From: Melitaea cinxia
Taxonomy: Eukaryota > Arthropoda > Insecta > Lepidoptera > Nymphalidae
NCBI RefSeq assembly: GCF_905220565.1
Contig: NC_059417.1
Location: 11,828,518 to 11,892,517 of the forward strand
DNA length: 64,000 nucleotides
Direction: 5' to 3'
Below, piece by piece: positions 49,226-59,428 of the stretch (position 1 is its first letter; every line of letters starts with the position of its first letter). A model generated the notes under the pieces. It worked only from the letters and a program-made list of their open reading frames with translations, was not told the origin of the DNA and ran no database searches. The translations under genes and the position numbers were made by a program.

Positions 49226-49425
49226 ATCAATTTCCTTGTTATATTTGTTGTTCTTGATTGATTACTTATAATAATAATAATGATGACACAATCAATTTCC
49301 TTGTTCTATTTGTTGTTCTTGATTGATTACTTATAATAATAATAATAATGATGAGACAATCAATTTCTTTGTTCTATTTGTTGTTTTTGATTTGATTTCT
49401 TATAATAATAATAATAATGACACAT
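49226..49425. repeat. Three-copy minisatellite, unit about 65-68 bp
   Basis: Three head-to-tail copies start near 49226, 49291 and 49359. Each runs atcaatttc...tgttgttcttgattgatt...(ata)n atgatgacac. Copies differ by the number of AAT triplets and a few substitutions. The array lies 3' of Arp8, between its stop codon and the end of a SINE. Confidence 0.85.
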
Positions 49426-49541
49426 TTCTAGTATATCTTTTATACTATAGTCAGCTCAGATCAAATTAATGCAATATTAAGACTCAAACTAACAGTATGG
49501 ACAATATTTTTACATGAAAAACTAACATCAAGTTTTAAATG

Positions 49542-51230
49542 CTACCATATGAAAGGAGCACGCTCTCTTAATACTTTTAACCCGTATCTGTTCCATTCGG
49601 TTTGATTTATCCATAACTCTATTGCTGATTCCAAACACGACATAACCGCTGCACCTTTCCAAACAGTGCTTGCCGGATCTATATCCTTCGGTGATGTCAC
49701 TATTTCTAATTGTTCAGTCTTGTATGTATATGGGATTTGGAGTGCTAATCGATTTTGCAGCCATAGATTTAGGCCATGAACTTTGACTCCACCTCCGACG
49801 ACTAAAATACTACTGTACATCTTTCGTTTTAACTCTTCGTTGGGGCAACGGTCTATGCTTTGTAATATTGCTGCGTCTAAGCTAAGCACTTGCCCTGGAG
49901 CCATTGATATGTCAGCCGGAGTGCCCTCTAATGTATCCACAACTATATCATCATCTGGATTTGTAGTAGGCTGATTGTCATTTATTGCTTCTAATTGTTG
50001 GCTTTCGTTGGCTATGGGATCTGCTGATTCACGCTTTCTACCAGTTTCTCTCAAGAATTCTGCATCAAAAGGATCCTCTGCGTCGCTTGGCTGTCTATTT
50101 TGTATTTTGGTTGTTTTTGGACCAGTTATTTTCAGTAAATCTGTGTAGAATAATGATAGGGGTGATATGATACATTCATCACCAACTTGTAATGTGTATT
50201 TATTAACTACATCACCAGGATGATCAACTAGAAATGTCTTTTCCTGTGGTCCACACACATCGAGATTTACATGGCAAAATTCTTCATAGAGATTACGCAT
50301 GAGGATAACGTCTCTTGGTACATTCTCATTCCAATCTTTATATGGAAAAGCACTTTTATGAAACATCCAAGATAAAGCTTGACAGACATCACCAGTTCCG
50401 TAATCCATTCTTAATCTTGTTGTTTTGTGGGAAATACCATCTTCAACACAAGAAATGGCTGTCTTTTGGTCGCCAATATCTACAACACACGCTGAGCCTA
50501 TACCGGCGCCAAAAGTCGCGCCAACACTCTCTTGAAGGAGAAAACAGTGTCCAAACCCTAAATCTTTAAGCAATAATGTAGTGAGGTACTTTAAATGACT
50601 TCTTGAGTAAATATCTGGTATTAGCAAAACACACCGATACTTTATTAGTTCAATCAGAGGTATACCCAACTTGTACTCTATTATAGAACTCCAAATAGAA
50701 TACAAGTCGTTTAAAACAGAGGAAATAGAACCACCTACTTCAGAATGAAGATTGAAATCACCTCTTCGGAATGGAAAATGTATGTTATAAGGCAATTCTG
50801 GATCAATGTCGAGTACTAAGTCACCAACAACGATCTCACACTGTACTTGAGGCCAGGGTTCACCATCGTTCACAGTTTCTGGTAAGGATCTGCGATTAAA
50901 CGCCGCGATTTGTTGAGGTGGTGTCGCGTATCGTCTAGCGCCGTTAGACTGCATACAAGACTGAAGCGTGTGTGATATTTGTAGCCTACATTCTTCTAAT
51001 TCTTCAATAAGTTCTTTCGTTTTGGGTACACTTGGAGGTACAAAAGGATCGCGATATATTTTACCTCCTGGGCGCCGTTTCCTAGCGATGCAATGGAGTT
51101 GTTTAACTGGTAAAAGATCTGAAGCTCTACCTATTCTAATAAAAAGTGAGCCAGGATGGATCACAATGATTCTATTAGAAGGAAACTGTTGGAACTGTTC
51201 AGAACCAGGATCCTGAGCCGGTACACTCAT
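49542..51230 (-). CDS. Arp8: Actin-related protein 8 (INO80 complex subunit)
   Basis: Arp8 is a nuclear actin-related protein that, with Arp4 and actin, forms the module of the INO80 chromatin remodeller that senses extranucleosomal DNA. The frame is one uninterrupted exon of 562 residues. It begins at MSVPAQDPGSEQ; an upstream in-frame TTG is not a start. Seen in order: IIVIHPGSLFIRIGRASD (first actin-fold strand), an Arp8-type basic stretch (IARKRRPGGKIYRDPFVPP), SACVVDIGDQKTAISCVEDG in the nucleotide-fold region, LRMDYGTGDVCQAL, an acidic insertion around residues 400-455, and SSILVVGGGVKVHGLN. Length is slightly below the human protein (624). The lack of introns is notable beside the intron-rich neighbours. 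A LINE sits about 150 bp upstream in the same orientation. Confidence 0.95.
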   Translation of the reverse strand: MSVPAQDPGSEQFQQFPSNRIIVIHPGSLFIRIGRASDLLPVKQLHCIARKRRPGGKIYRDPFVPPSVPKTKELIEELEECRLQISHTLQSCMQSNGARRYATPPQQIAAFNRRSLPETVNDGEPWPQVQCEIVVGDLVLDIDPELPYNIHFPFRRGDFNLHSEVGGSISSVLNDLYSIWSSIIEYKLGIPLIELIKYRCVLLIPDIYSRSHLKYLTTLLLKDLGFGHCFLLQESVGATFGAGIGSACVVDIGDQKTAISCVEDGISHKTTRLRMDYGTGDVCQALSWMFHKSAFPYKDWNENVPRDVILMRNLYEEFCHVNLDVCGPQEKTFLVDHPGDVVNKYTLQVGDECIISPLSLFYTDLLKITGPKTTKIQNRQPSDAEDPFDAEFLRETGRKRESADPIANESQQLEAINDNQPTTNPDDDIVVDTLEGTPADISMAPGQVLSLDAAILQSIDRCPNEELKRKMYSSILVVGGGVKVHGLNLWLQNRLALQIPYTYKTEQLEIVTSPKDIDPASTVWKGAAVMSCLESAIELWINQTEWNRYGLKVLRERAPFIW

Positions 51231-51382
51231 TTCTAAGTCTTTTTGAAAGCTTAACAAAATAGATGAAATAAGAAACTAATAAATTTGTTACTTTGTTTCA
51301 AATCCTTAGATAATATGTATAAGTATAGGGTATTTTGTAAAGTTTCTGTTTTTATAATTTCAGGTAATATCATAAACATAAC

Positions 51383-51398
51383 CTGTACTGTAGTGTAG
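51383..51398. repeat. LINE target-site duplication, copy 1
   Basis: The 16 bases ctgtactgtagtgtag directly precede the LINE 3' tail (gttgttgttgttg on +, a CAA-repeat tail on -). An identical 16-mer lies at 62036-62051, just outside the Harbinger right end. Confidence 0.85.
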
Positions 51399-51711
51399 TT
51401 GTTGTTGTTGTTTTAAAATTTATCCCCAATAGGGAAAGGCAAAGGACTATAATCCATACAGCCTAGTCTGAATTTGTAAGTTTCGTTCTGATATATCAAA
51501 AGGCCGGAGCCAAGTCTGAAGTAACTTTATTGTTCTTCTGATTCGATGACTGGTAGAGTAAGGCCGAAACCAAGTCTGAAATTTCATATTTTCGTCTACT
51601 CTTCTTTGTCTATAAGTGATAGGCGAGGTCGAAACCAAGTCTGTAATAGGCCGAAGCCTGAAATATCAAAATAAAATTTCACATCCGATGAATGAAGGTC
51701 CTGATCCTGTT

Positions 51712-54700
51712 TCAAATATCATTGATAGTATTGCAAATAAATTCAAATATACTAGTATAGTTATCCAAATTAGTCAATAAATCTTGTGTATTGCGCGGGA
51801 CATTTTTTGGTCCAGAAGTTGATAACAAGTTGGCTATAAATAAGAGGCGTTCCAGATTAAAAGCGGAGCATTCAAAAAATATGTGATCTAAAGACTGTGT
51901 AGAGTTGTTGGTGCAATGTGGGCAAACGGGCGATGAGATGATACGCATACGATTCAAATGTGCATTAAATCTGCAATGTCCAAATCTCAAGCGGCATAGT
52001 ATTGTATAATATTTTCTGCTTCTATGTTGATGCGATTTAGTAAACCAAGGACTTTTTCCAATATCTTGATTTATCTGAGCATACCAAGATCCTTTTCTTA
52101 ACAAGGTTTGTCGCCAAAGATCACGCCAATCAGATAGGATTTTTGATTTAATAGCAACTAATAGATCAGTGTATGGTACGGCAACATTCTCATCAACAGG
52201 GCTGCCGCTGTCACTGTCAACAATTGAACGTGCCAGAAAGTCCACATGTTCATTTCCCCTTACTCCTATATGTGAAGGTGTCCACAATAATTTGATGTTG
52301 TAGTTTCTTCTGGATAGTTGATAAAGGAGATGTCTTATTTCTAAAATGATGAAGTTTGTATTAGCACTGAATTGATAATTATCTAAAGCCTTTAGAACGC
52401 TCATACTGTCAGTAATGATCAGCCAATATTGATTAGTTTGTTTTTTAATGAATTCTAGGGCAGCAGTAATTGCTAGAGCTTCAGCTGTAAATATTGATAT
52501 CTCCTTTTTCAATCTGACGCCTTGGCCAAACTTCAGATGAGGTACATAATAGGCCATGGAAACATTTATATCATTTTTTGATCCATCTGTGTAAACTTGT
52601 TTGAACTTATCAGAGTATTGTGCTATGAGGTTGTAAACTTCCTGGCGCTCTTTTAGCTTATGGTCAATAATAATATCGATTTGATTAATAAGACAGTCAA
52701 ACTCCTTTTCGTAACACATCCAATTGCTAGAACTGTGTATTTTGTGTTGGTTATTTAGATTTAACATGAATGAATATTCGAAGAGAATAAATGGGTTATT
52801 AGAAGTTAATGGAGCATTTACAGGATATTTACTATGTAAGTAATTAAGCTTTTTAATTAGAGGATGATTACTAATGGAAAACAGTTTTAGCAAAAAACAG
52901 TATTTCAAATATTTAAATCTAAGGTGTAAAGGGGAAATGTTGCACTCGACCTGTAACGAATTAATTGGGGTTGTTTTCATGGCGCCAGTGATAAGTCTCA
53001 GGCTGTGATTTTGAATAATATTTAATTTGTTAACCAACTTGTCATTAGCAGAAAAACATAGAAATCCATATTCAAAATGACTGCGTACAAGAGATTTATA
53101 TAGGGTAAGAAGGATTTTTGGATCAGAACCCCAATATGTTTTTGCAAGAGACTTTAAAATATTAAGAGCCTTAAGAGCTCTATCAACTATGTGGTCTACA
53201 TATTTGTTCCATGATAAGTTATTCATGAATATAACACCTAAAAATTTAACTTCATTTGTGATAAGAAGAGATATATTATTATAGTTTATTTTAATTCTTT
53301 CAGACCCTACTTTATTAAAAACTATGACTTTAGACTTTTCAAAGCTAATGTCCAATGCAAGATAATTAAAATAAGAATTTAATTTAACTAAAGCTTCGTT
53401 TAACTTAAGATTTAGGGTAGTTATATTATTACTAGAACAATAGACTACCAAATCATCAGCAAACTGTAAATTGTATATATGAGAGCCTAGAATTAAGTTT
53501 AATCTATGTATATAAAGTGTGAAAATCAATGGACTCAAAATGCTACCTTGACATGTACCTTTATGAGAAAGCCTTGGACCAATAAGTCTATTATTATACT
53601 TAACAAATACCTTCCTGCTGTGCAAAAAATTAAAAATCCATTTTATAACTTTTACAGGTAAACCAATCGCAGCTAATTCCGTGGATAGAATATGATGGTT
53701 AACATTATTAAAGGCTCCAACTACATCGAAGAAAACTCCAGCGAGAGCTTGCTTTGATTGTATAGCATTATAAATATCAAGATGTAAGTGAGCAATGCTC
53801 TCCCTTGAAGACCTGCCTCTTCTAAAACCAAACTGATTAGAAGGTAAAATATGATTAGACTCTATGAAATGTTCCAATCTTTGTTTTAAGAGTTGTTCAA
53901 ATATTTTTCCCATGCAAGAAGTCAATGCTATAGGTCTATATGAATCAAAGTTAAACTTGTCCTTGTTGGGTTTTAAGATAGGTACTAAACAATCAACCTT
54001 CCAATCCATAGGAATAAGATTATGCTCCCAAAGAAGATTCAGGATATTTAATAAAATTAGTTTAGATTGAGAAGACAGGTGTTTAAGCATTTTATATGAA
54101 ATGTAGTCAAGGCCAGGTGTAGAGTCTTTTCTGGATGAAATAGCAGAATTTAATTCGACAATGGTAAAAGATTTTATAATAAAATTTTGATTAGGAAGAA
54201 TATGGCAGAAAGAATTAAGATTAAAGGCTGGCTCTACAGTATCTGGAGTATATTTTTTGAGAAAATCAAAGATCCAAGAATAGTCAGAGTTGTTATGGGA
54301 AGGTGGAGAATAGCTTTTGTTAAATTTTCGCATATACGTCCAAATGACTGATATAGGAGTCGATCTGTTAAATTGTTCACAAAGTTTTATCCAACTGTTT
54401 CTTCTCTCATTTCTGATAATATATTTTTTGGTGGCTTGTAGTCTTTTAAAATTAATGTAATTAGCCTCAGTGGGATCAGATTTAAAAGTCAAATAAGCGT
54501 TTTTGCTATTTAATACGGCTTTGGTGCAATTGAAATTCCACCAAGGAAGAAGTTTTTTTTTTTTATTTAAGTTAGAAGGAGAGCATGAAGATAAAGCTGT
54601 ATTAACCAAAGAGTGCTTAGAAATAGAAGATGATTTCCACAGTGCTGAGTGTAAAATATCTGTAAATTTTGTGTAGTTATGAAGGGGGTCTTGTGTATCA

Positions 54701-55494
54701 AGAGAAAATTCAGTGAGCAATAGTTGGACATTTAAATTATAAATGTTCCAATCAACGTTGTTCAGGTTAGGGAAGCAGGGTAGTGAGCTACTATTGGGAA
54801 TAGGAGTGGCATTGTAATGATTGTTATTAAGTAAAATTTTTGTGATTACAGGAAAGTGGTAGCTGCCTAAGGGATCGTCATGTACTGACCAGTCACACTC
54901 TAGAGCCAATGAAGGTGATACTATGGTTAAGTCAAGAGCATTCTGTCTCCATATGTGCGAACCAACAGTGGTCATACTTCCGTCATTAAGTATAACCAAA
55001 TTATTGTTATTGATAGACTCTAAAATGTCTTTGCCTCGACAATTAGAAGTAGAACAGCCCCAGGCTGAGTTTAGGCCATTAAAATCTCCTGCTAGGAAGA
55101 TTGGTTCTGGTAAACTTTTAATTAACCTGTCTAGTTTAGATTTAGAAAAAGCAGGATTGCAATTAGTTGGACTGTAAAAGCTTATGATAGTAAGTTCTTT
55201 GTTGCTAGAGTATTTTATACGAACAACAACATTTTGAATGGAGTCATCATAAAAAGTATCAATTTTAGAATAAGAAATAGAGCTATGTATTAATATGGCT
55301 ACGCCATTGTGGGTGTTTCCTGAATCAAGACGAATTACATTGTAATGACGTATCTTAAATTTTTGACAAGGCTTTAACCAAGTCTCACAAATTAACGCAA
55401 TGTGAATATTTTTGTCCAAAAGGAAATAATTAAAAATATGTTGATTGTGTAGAATACTCTGAGCATTCCATTGCACAATATTTAAAGTATCCAT
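51712..55494 (-). CDS. LINE ORF2: AP endonuclease, reverse transcriptase, RNase H
   Basis: The 1260-residue polyprotein nicks target DNA and copies the element RNA there. The ATG gives MDTLNIVQWN; three upstream in-frame codons begin with TTG. Domains: an APE-type endonuclease (about 1-220) with QWNAQS, ICETWL and AGDFNGLN, where the final motif reads SYH instead of the usual SDH; reverse transcriptase (about 450-740) with YRPIALTSCMGKIFE, GFRRGRS, FFDVVGAF, GSILSPLIF and the catalytic FADD; RNase H (about 985-1105) with YTDGSK, TAEALA, ITDSMS and HIGVRGNEHVD; and a C-terminal CPHCTNN..LDHIFFEC zinc motif. No stops or frameshifts. The SYH variant is the only unusual catalytic position. Confidence 0.95.
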   Translation of the reverse strand: MDTLNIVQWNAQSILHNQHIFNYFLLDKNIHIALICETWLKPCQKFKIRHYNVIRLDSGNTHNGVAILIHSSISYSKIDTFYDDSIQNVVVRIKYSSNKELTIISFYSPTNCNPAFSKSKLDRLIKSLPEPIFLAGDFNGLNSAWGCSTSNCRGKDILESINNNNLVILNDGSMTTVGSHIWRQNALDLTIVSPSLALECDWSVHDDPLGSYHFPVITKILLNNNHYNATPIPNSSSLPCFPNLNNVDWNIYNLNVQLLLTEFSLDTQDPLHNYTKFTDILHSALWKSSSISKHSLVNTALSSCSPSNLNKKKKLLPWWNFNCTKAVLNSKNAYLTFKSDPTEANYINFKRLQATKKYIIRNERRNSWIKLCEQFNRSTPISVIWTYMRKFNKSYSPPSHNNSDYSWIFDFLKKYTPDTVEPAFNLNSFCHILPNQNFIIKSFTIVELNSAISSRKDSTPGLDYISYKMLKHLSSQSKLILLNILNLLWEHNLIPMDWKVDCLVPILKPNKDKFNFDSYRPIALTSCMGKIFEQLLKQRLEHFIESNHILPSNQFGFRRGRSSRESIAHLHLDIYNAIQSKQALAGVFFDVVGAFNNVNHHILSTELAAIGLPVKVIKWIFNFLHSRKVFVKYNNRLIGPRLSHKGTCQGSILSPLIFTLYIHRLNLILGSHIYNLQFADDLVVYCSSNNITTLNLKLNEALVKLNSYFNYLALDISFEKSKVIVFNKVGSERIKINYNNISLLITNEVKFLGVIFMNNLSWNKYVDHIVDRALKALNILKSLAKTYWGSDPKILLTLYKSLVRSHFEYGFLCFSANDKLVNKLNIIQNHSLRLITGAMKTTPINSLQVECNISPLHLRFKYLKYCFLLKLFSISNHPLIKKLNYLHSKYPVNAPLTSNNPFILFEYSFMLNLNNQHKIHSSSNWMCYEKEFDCLINQIDIIIDHKLKERQEVYNLIAQYSDKFKQVYTDGSKNDINVSMAYYVPHLKFGQGVRLKKEISIFTAEALAITAALEFIKKQTNQYWLIITDSMSVLKALDNYQFSANTNFIILEIRHLLYQLSRRNYNIKLLWTPSHIGVRGNEHVDFLARSIVDSDSGSPVDENVAVPYTDLLVAIKSKILSDWRDLWRQTLLRKGSWYAQINQDIGKSPWFTKSHQHRSRKYYTILCRLRFGHCRFNAHLNRMRIISSPVCPHCTNNSTQSLDHIFFECSAFNLERLLFIANLLSTSGPKNVPRNTQDLLTNLDNYTSIFEFICNTINDI

Positions 55495-55504
55495 AAAGTA
55501 CAAA

Positions 55505-56590
55505 TTATTTATTAGTAACCTTTTTTAATGTATCTTGCAGGACATTTTTAATATTTTGGGAAGAGATAGGTATTTCATTATTTTTGTTTAGTGTTATAAG
55601 TTTTACTAAAGCTTCTGTAATAGATTTGAGTATTATTTCGGAATTTAAAAGAGATAAGAACTGATCAGTTTTGTTTAATGATGGAAAGTGAGAGCTGTTT
55701 AAAACATCAACAAAGCTTTTTTTCTGAAATTTATCTCTGTTAAGCTGGATTTTTTCTTTTTTAACAGGGCATGCAGGGGATATGGCAATGTGATTGCCAG
55801 AGCAGTGACAGCAACTGGCTGCAGTATAAGGAGTCTGACAATCTTTAAAATTGTGACCTTCGCCACAAATGCTGCATCTTTGTGAATTTTTACAGAATTT
55901 TGCAATATGACCATATCTTAAACACTTTAGACACTGCTTTACTGGCGGGATGTACTGCCGTACTTCGAACCGCCAGCTGTTGAGGTCCACACTATCTGGT
56001 AAATTGGGACAGGAAAAGGTTATAGAAATTGTTTTTGTGGGGATTAATTTTATTTCTCCATTTTCTCTTACACGTCGCATAAATCTACGTATAGATATAA
56101 TATTTTTCGTGCTAGTTAGAGCTGAATATATTTCTTTATTGGATAATTCTATAGGCACATGAGAAATTAACCCAGTGACCTCTGTAGCGGCAGCCGGAAG
56201 GGAAGCTTTAAGTTTGTACCCATCAAGATATTTTTTGTTGCCTAAGACCGCGTTAGCAAAAGCAGGTCTATCAAAGATAACTCCAACTTTACTTTTATTA
56301 ATGCGTTTTAGTTGTTTCACGCCTTTATTATATTTTTTTATGCTATTAGCGAGTGTCATCATGTCTCTTGTTCCGATTGGCTTGTCAGCCTCTGTACTCT
56401 CCAGGAATACAATATAGTCAAAATTACCCCCGTTCTCAGGGTAGTGCCGCACGTAATCGGCTACCCGAAACGGGGCATACCTTTCGGCGTCTGTTAGCTC
56501 AACAGATTTTATGGACTCGGAGTCGGAGCTCAACGAGTCGTCCTCAGCGTTACCTTCCTCCTTCTTTTTCCTTTTCTTACTTCTCCCCAT
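55505..56590 (-). CDS. LINE ORF1: nucleic-acid-binding Gag-like protein
   Basis: The 361-residue protein would coat the LINE RNA. It opens with a lysine-rich, probably nuclear-targeting start (MGRSKKRKKKEEG) and an acidic serine stretch. An RRM-like/PRE region follows (about 130-215, ISHVPIELSNKEIYSAL), then three zinc knuckles, CLKCLRYGHIAKFC, CSICGEGHNFKDC and a degenerate CCHCSGNH. The ORF1 stop and the ORF2 start are 10 bases apart, so ORF2 needs reinitiation or a similar mechanism. The frame is intact. Confidence 0.93.
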   Translation of the reverse strand: MGRSKKRKKKEEGNAEDDSLSSDSESIKSVELTDAERYAPFRVADYVRHYPENGGNFDYIVFLESTEADKPIGTRDMMTLANSIKKYNKGVKQLKRINKSKVGVIFDRPAFANAVLGNKKYLDGYKLKASLPAAATEVTGLISHVPIELSNKEIYSALTSTKNIISIRRFMRRVRENGEIKLIPTKTISITFSCPNLPDSVDLNSWRFEVRQYIPPVKQCLKCLRYGHIAKFCKNSQRCSICGEGHNFKDCQTPYTAASCCHCSGNHIAISPACPVKKEKIQLNRDKFQKKSFVDVLNSSHFPSLNKTDQFLSLLNSEIILKSITEALVKLITLNKNNEIPISSQNIKNVLQDTLKKVTNK

Positions 56591-57119
56591 CTCTTGATTA
56601 ATTTATAAGTATTTATTTATAAAAAACTCCAGTGAATGAATTATAAAATTAATAAAATATTTTTGAAAAAAAAGACCGCCTTTTCACTTCAAAGTTCCCG
56701 CGCTTTTTTTTTCTGTCATGCATTAATTTACAAACTACAAATACAAACCCACAGAGCCTGCTGTGCAATTCTCTAAGCGTAAATATCGTTACAGCCTAGA
56801 TGACAGCCGCTGTTACAGCGACGAGGGCTATAAGGGTATTCCCTAAGATTAATTTCTACGCTGTTCGACACTAGCGCCGCATGGCTGTAGACGGCGTGAT
56901 TTGAAAACAAATATTTATAATTTTGTATGTTCTTAATATGAAATCGGTATTCTCCAAGCAAAACAGCCACAAATTTCAACCGCAGCCTCGGCGTACGCTT
57001 ACAACTTTTAGTGTCAAACGAAAAGCTACTATTTCGTGGCTGTAGCCAAGGATTTTCAGTCCATTTATATTGTGTTTAGTTTGTTTTAGTGATATTTTAA
57101 GTTGGATTACTCTATAAAA

Positions 57120-59198
57120 ATGTAAGTATTTAGTAGCTACATAATATGTTTCTTTTAAATCTATTTAGAACTCAGAACACATGAAGCAGTAATTTAAAAA
57201 AATATAGGTACATACTTATACTTATTTTTTTTTGTGATAACAGGGCCGCAAGAGTATTGTGTATGTTGTACCTTCTAGAAGAAGCTAAAAGGCTAGACGA
57301 TTTACACAAAAGACGTCAAAGTCGCAGTATACGCAATCTTTATAAAATATCATCAGACAGAGATTACATACGCAACTACAGGCTCACCAGGGATCTTATA
57401 GAAATATTGGAAGACGATCTCATGCCTTTTTTGCCCCAACAAGTACGGCGTGGTGGGCTCAGTCATCACACTAAGGTGATACTACCGGAACTACCTTATT
57501 TGTCTACTTATTAATTGATCTTTGTAGTTTAATATACAAAGCAGTGCAGTATCTACTATTTATTTTTTGTGTTACAATATACATCTAGTTCACACTGGGT
57601 TTATGTAGAAGCCTCAGTGTAAGTATGTACATAATTATATTGAGAGTTATCCAATAACAATAGTTAAGCGAATAGTTATATATTAGTATAGTAATATACA
57701 TATAAAATATTACTATGTATTTATATAACATTGATAATTTATAGTGAAACCTTGTTTTTCTATTACTAATCTATTATTATCTACGACTATATGAAATGAC
57801 AATAATCTTATTTCTTCCAGATTCTATGCACCCTATCTTTTTTGGCCACTGGAAGCTACCAGAATGTAGTTGGAAAATCATTTTTTAATTATGTATCACA
57901 ACCATCTGCCAGCCGAGCTATTAATACAATTGTCAATGCACTAAATCATCCTGACATAATTAAAAAGTATATAAGATTTCCACAAAATCGTAATGAAAGA
58001 GAAACTCTGAAACAAAGGTACTTAAAGTAAATATATTTAAGTCCCCTTTGTCGACACTTCTGTTTGACCTTTATCTTTTGTTGCAGATTTTTTGAGAAAT
58101 TTAAAATTCCTGGTGTGATTGGATGTGTTGATGGTACTTTGGTGGCCATGATTCGTCCCAAAACACAAGAAGAAAGATATTACTGCAGAAAAGGTTACCA
58201 TGCTAGAAATGTTTTAATTGTGAGTGTTGTACTATAGAATATAAACACCCATTGGTTTATTAAAAGATAAAAATACATTACCTATAAATAAAAATATTTA
58301 ATTTATCTTGAAAACTGATTTTTAACCGACTTCCAAAAAAGGAGGAGGTTCTCAATTCGACTGTTTTTTTTTTTTAAATGGATTATTCCGTTTGGTCTGT
58401 GCTTATGAGAATAGAGATTATATTATATTATAATTATGTATAGAGACTAGTATTGATCATTTCATAATTTAGAAATAATAAATATTATAATATATATTAA
58501 TGTTTAAAAATGAATATTAGTATTAACTATATAATGATGTTTGCATTGCAGATAAATGACTGTGATCTAAACATATTACATGTGGATGCTACATTTGGAG
58601 GGGCTACACACGACAGCTTCATTTTTAATAATTCTGTCATACAGCATCACCTGGAGCAACTAAACAATGCGGGAGAGACAGCATATTTGTTAGGTATGAA
58701 AAAAATAACATTGTTTACAGTTGACATTGAATAGTGGAAAGGCAGTTGGTAATTTATTTAATATAATATTAATTGTTCACAGGTGATTCTGCTTATGGGC
58801 AGAGATCCTACTTGATGACCCCATGTGCCAATCCTGAGCCTGGTTCTCCAGAGGAGCATTACAATACACTGCATAGTACAGCAAGGAATAGTGTTGAAAG
58901 GACAATCGGAATTTTAAAGGGCAGATTTAGATGTCTTCTGGTTCATAGAGTTTTACACTATGATCCAGAAATGGTGTCTAAAATCATTATTGCTTGCTGT
59001 ATCTTGCACAATATTTGTAATCGCGCTGGATTACCAGTATTAGAGTTGCCACATAATTTGCAAGAAGAAGAAATTCGCGCAAATGAAGTGCTACAAAGCG
59101 AGGGTCATCACATAGAGCCGGAATCTCTAGGCGCCCTAGAACGTGGTCGGGCTTCCCGCCAGCAACTTATAAATATTTTATGGCGTGGGAGGCATTAA
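57120..59198 (+). CDS. HARBI1-like DDE transposase (six exons)
   Basis: This nuclease cuts and moves Harbinger elements and needs its Myb-like partner for nuclear import and TIR binding. Exons: 57120-57121, 57244-57475, 57821-58017, 58087-58219, 58552-58693 and 58783-59198; 373 residues. The start codon is split, AT|G, across intron 1, giving MAARVLCMLYLLEEAKR. The catalytic triad is present: D in GVIGCVDGTLVAMIRP, D in LLGDSAYGQRSYLMTP, and E in ARNSVERTIGILKGRFRC; the conserved THDSF block (DATFGGATHDSFIF) is also there. Intron 2 uses a weak AAG|gtgata donor. No stops break the spliced frame, so it could be functional. Confidence 0.93.
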
Positions 59199-59428
59199 AT
59201 AAAAGTGTAACCTGCTTTACTTATTATATATATATTATTATTTAAATATTATTACTTATAATTATTTAATTTTAACATTGTAATATTAGAGTACAAAATT
59301 AAATCATAGCTATTATTATTATTTTTTTATCAAAATAATGAAATAAAAATAATATGAAAATAAAATTGTATTATTAACTAACAAAAAAAAAAACAAAAAT
59401 CACTTAAATTTAATTCTACGTGTTAGAG

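Larger units (their letters stand above)
51399..56757 (-). mobile_element. Full-length I-type non-LTR retrotransposon
   Basis: A complete LINE of about 5.36 kb on -: 5'UTR (about 56591-56757), ORF1 (56590-55505), ORF2 (55494-51712), a 3'UTR of about 310 bp and a short CAA-repeat tail. Both frames are open and all key catalytic motifs but one are canonical, so it may be recently active. EN plus RT plus RNase H with a CCHC ORF1 matches the I group, and the length is close to the Drosophila I factor. Boundaries rest on the 16-bp target-site duplication and on Harbinger having inserted at the 5' junction. It reads in the same direction as Arp8. Confidence 0.88.
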
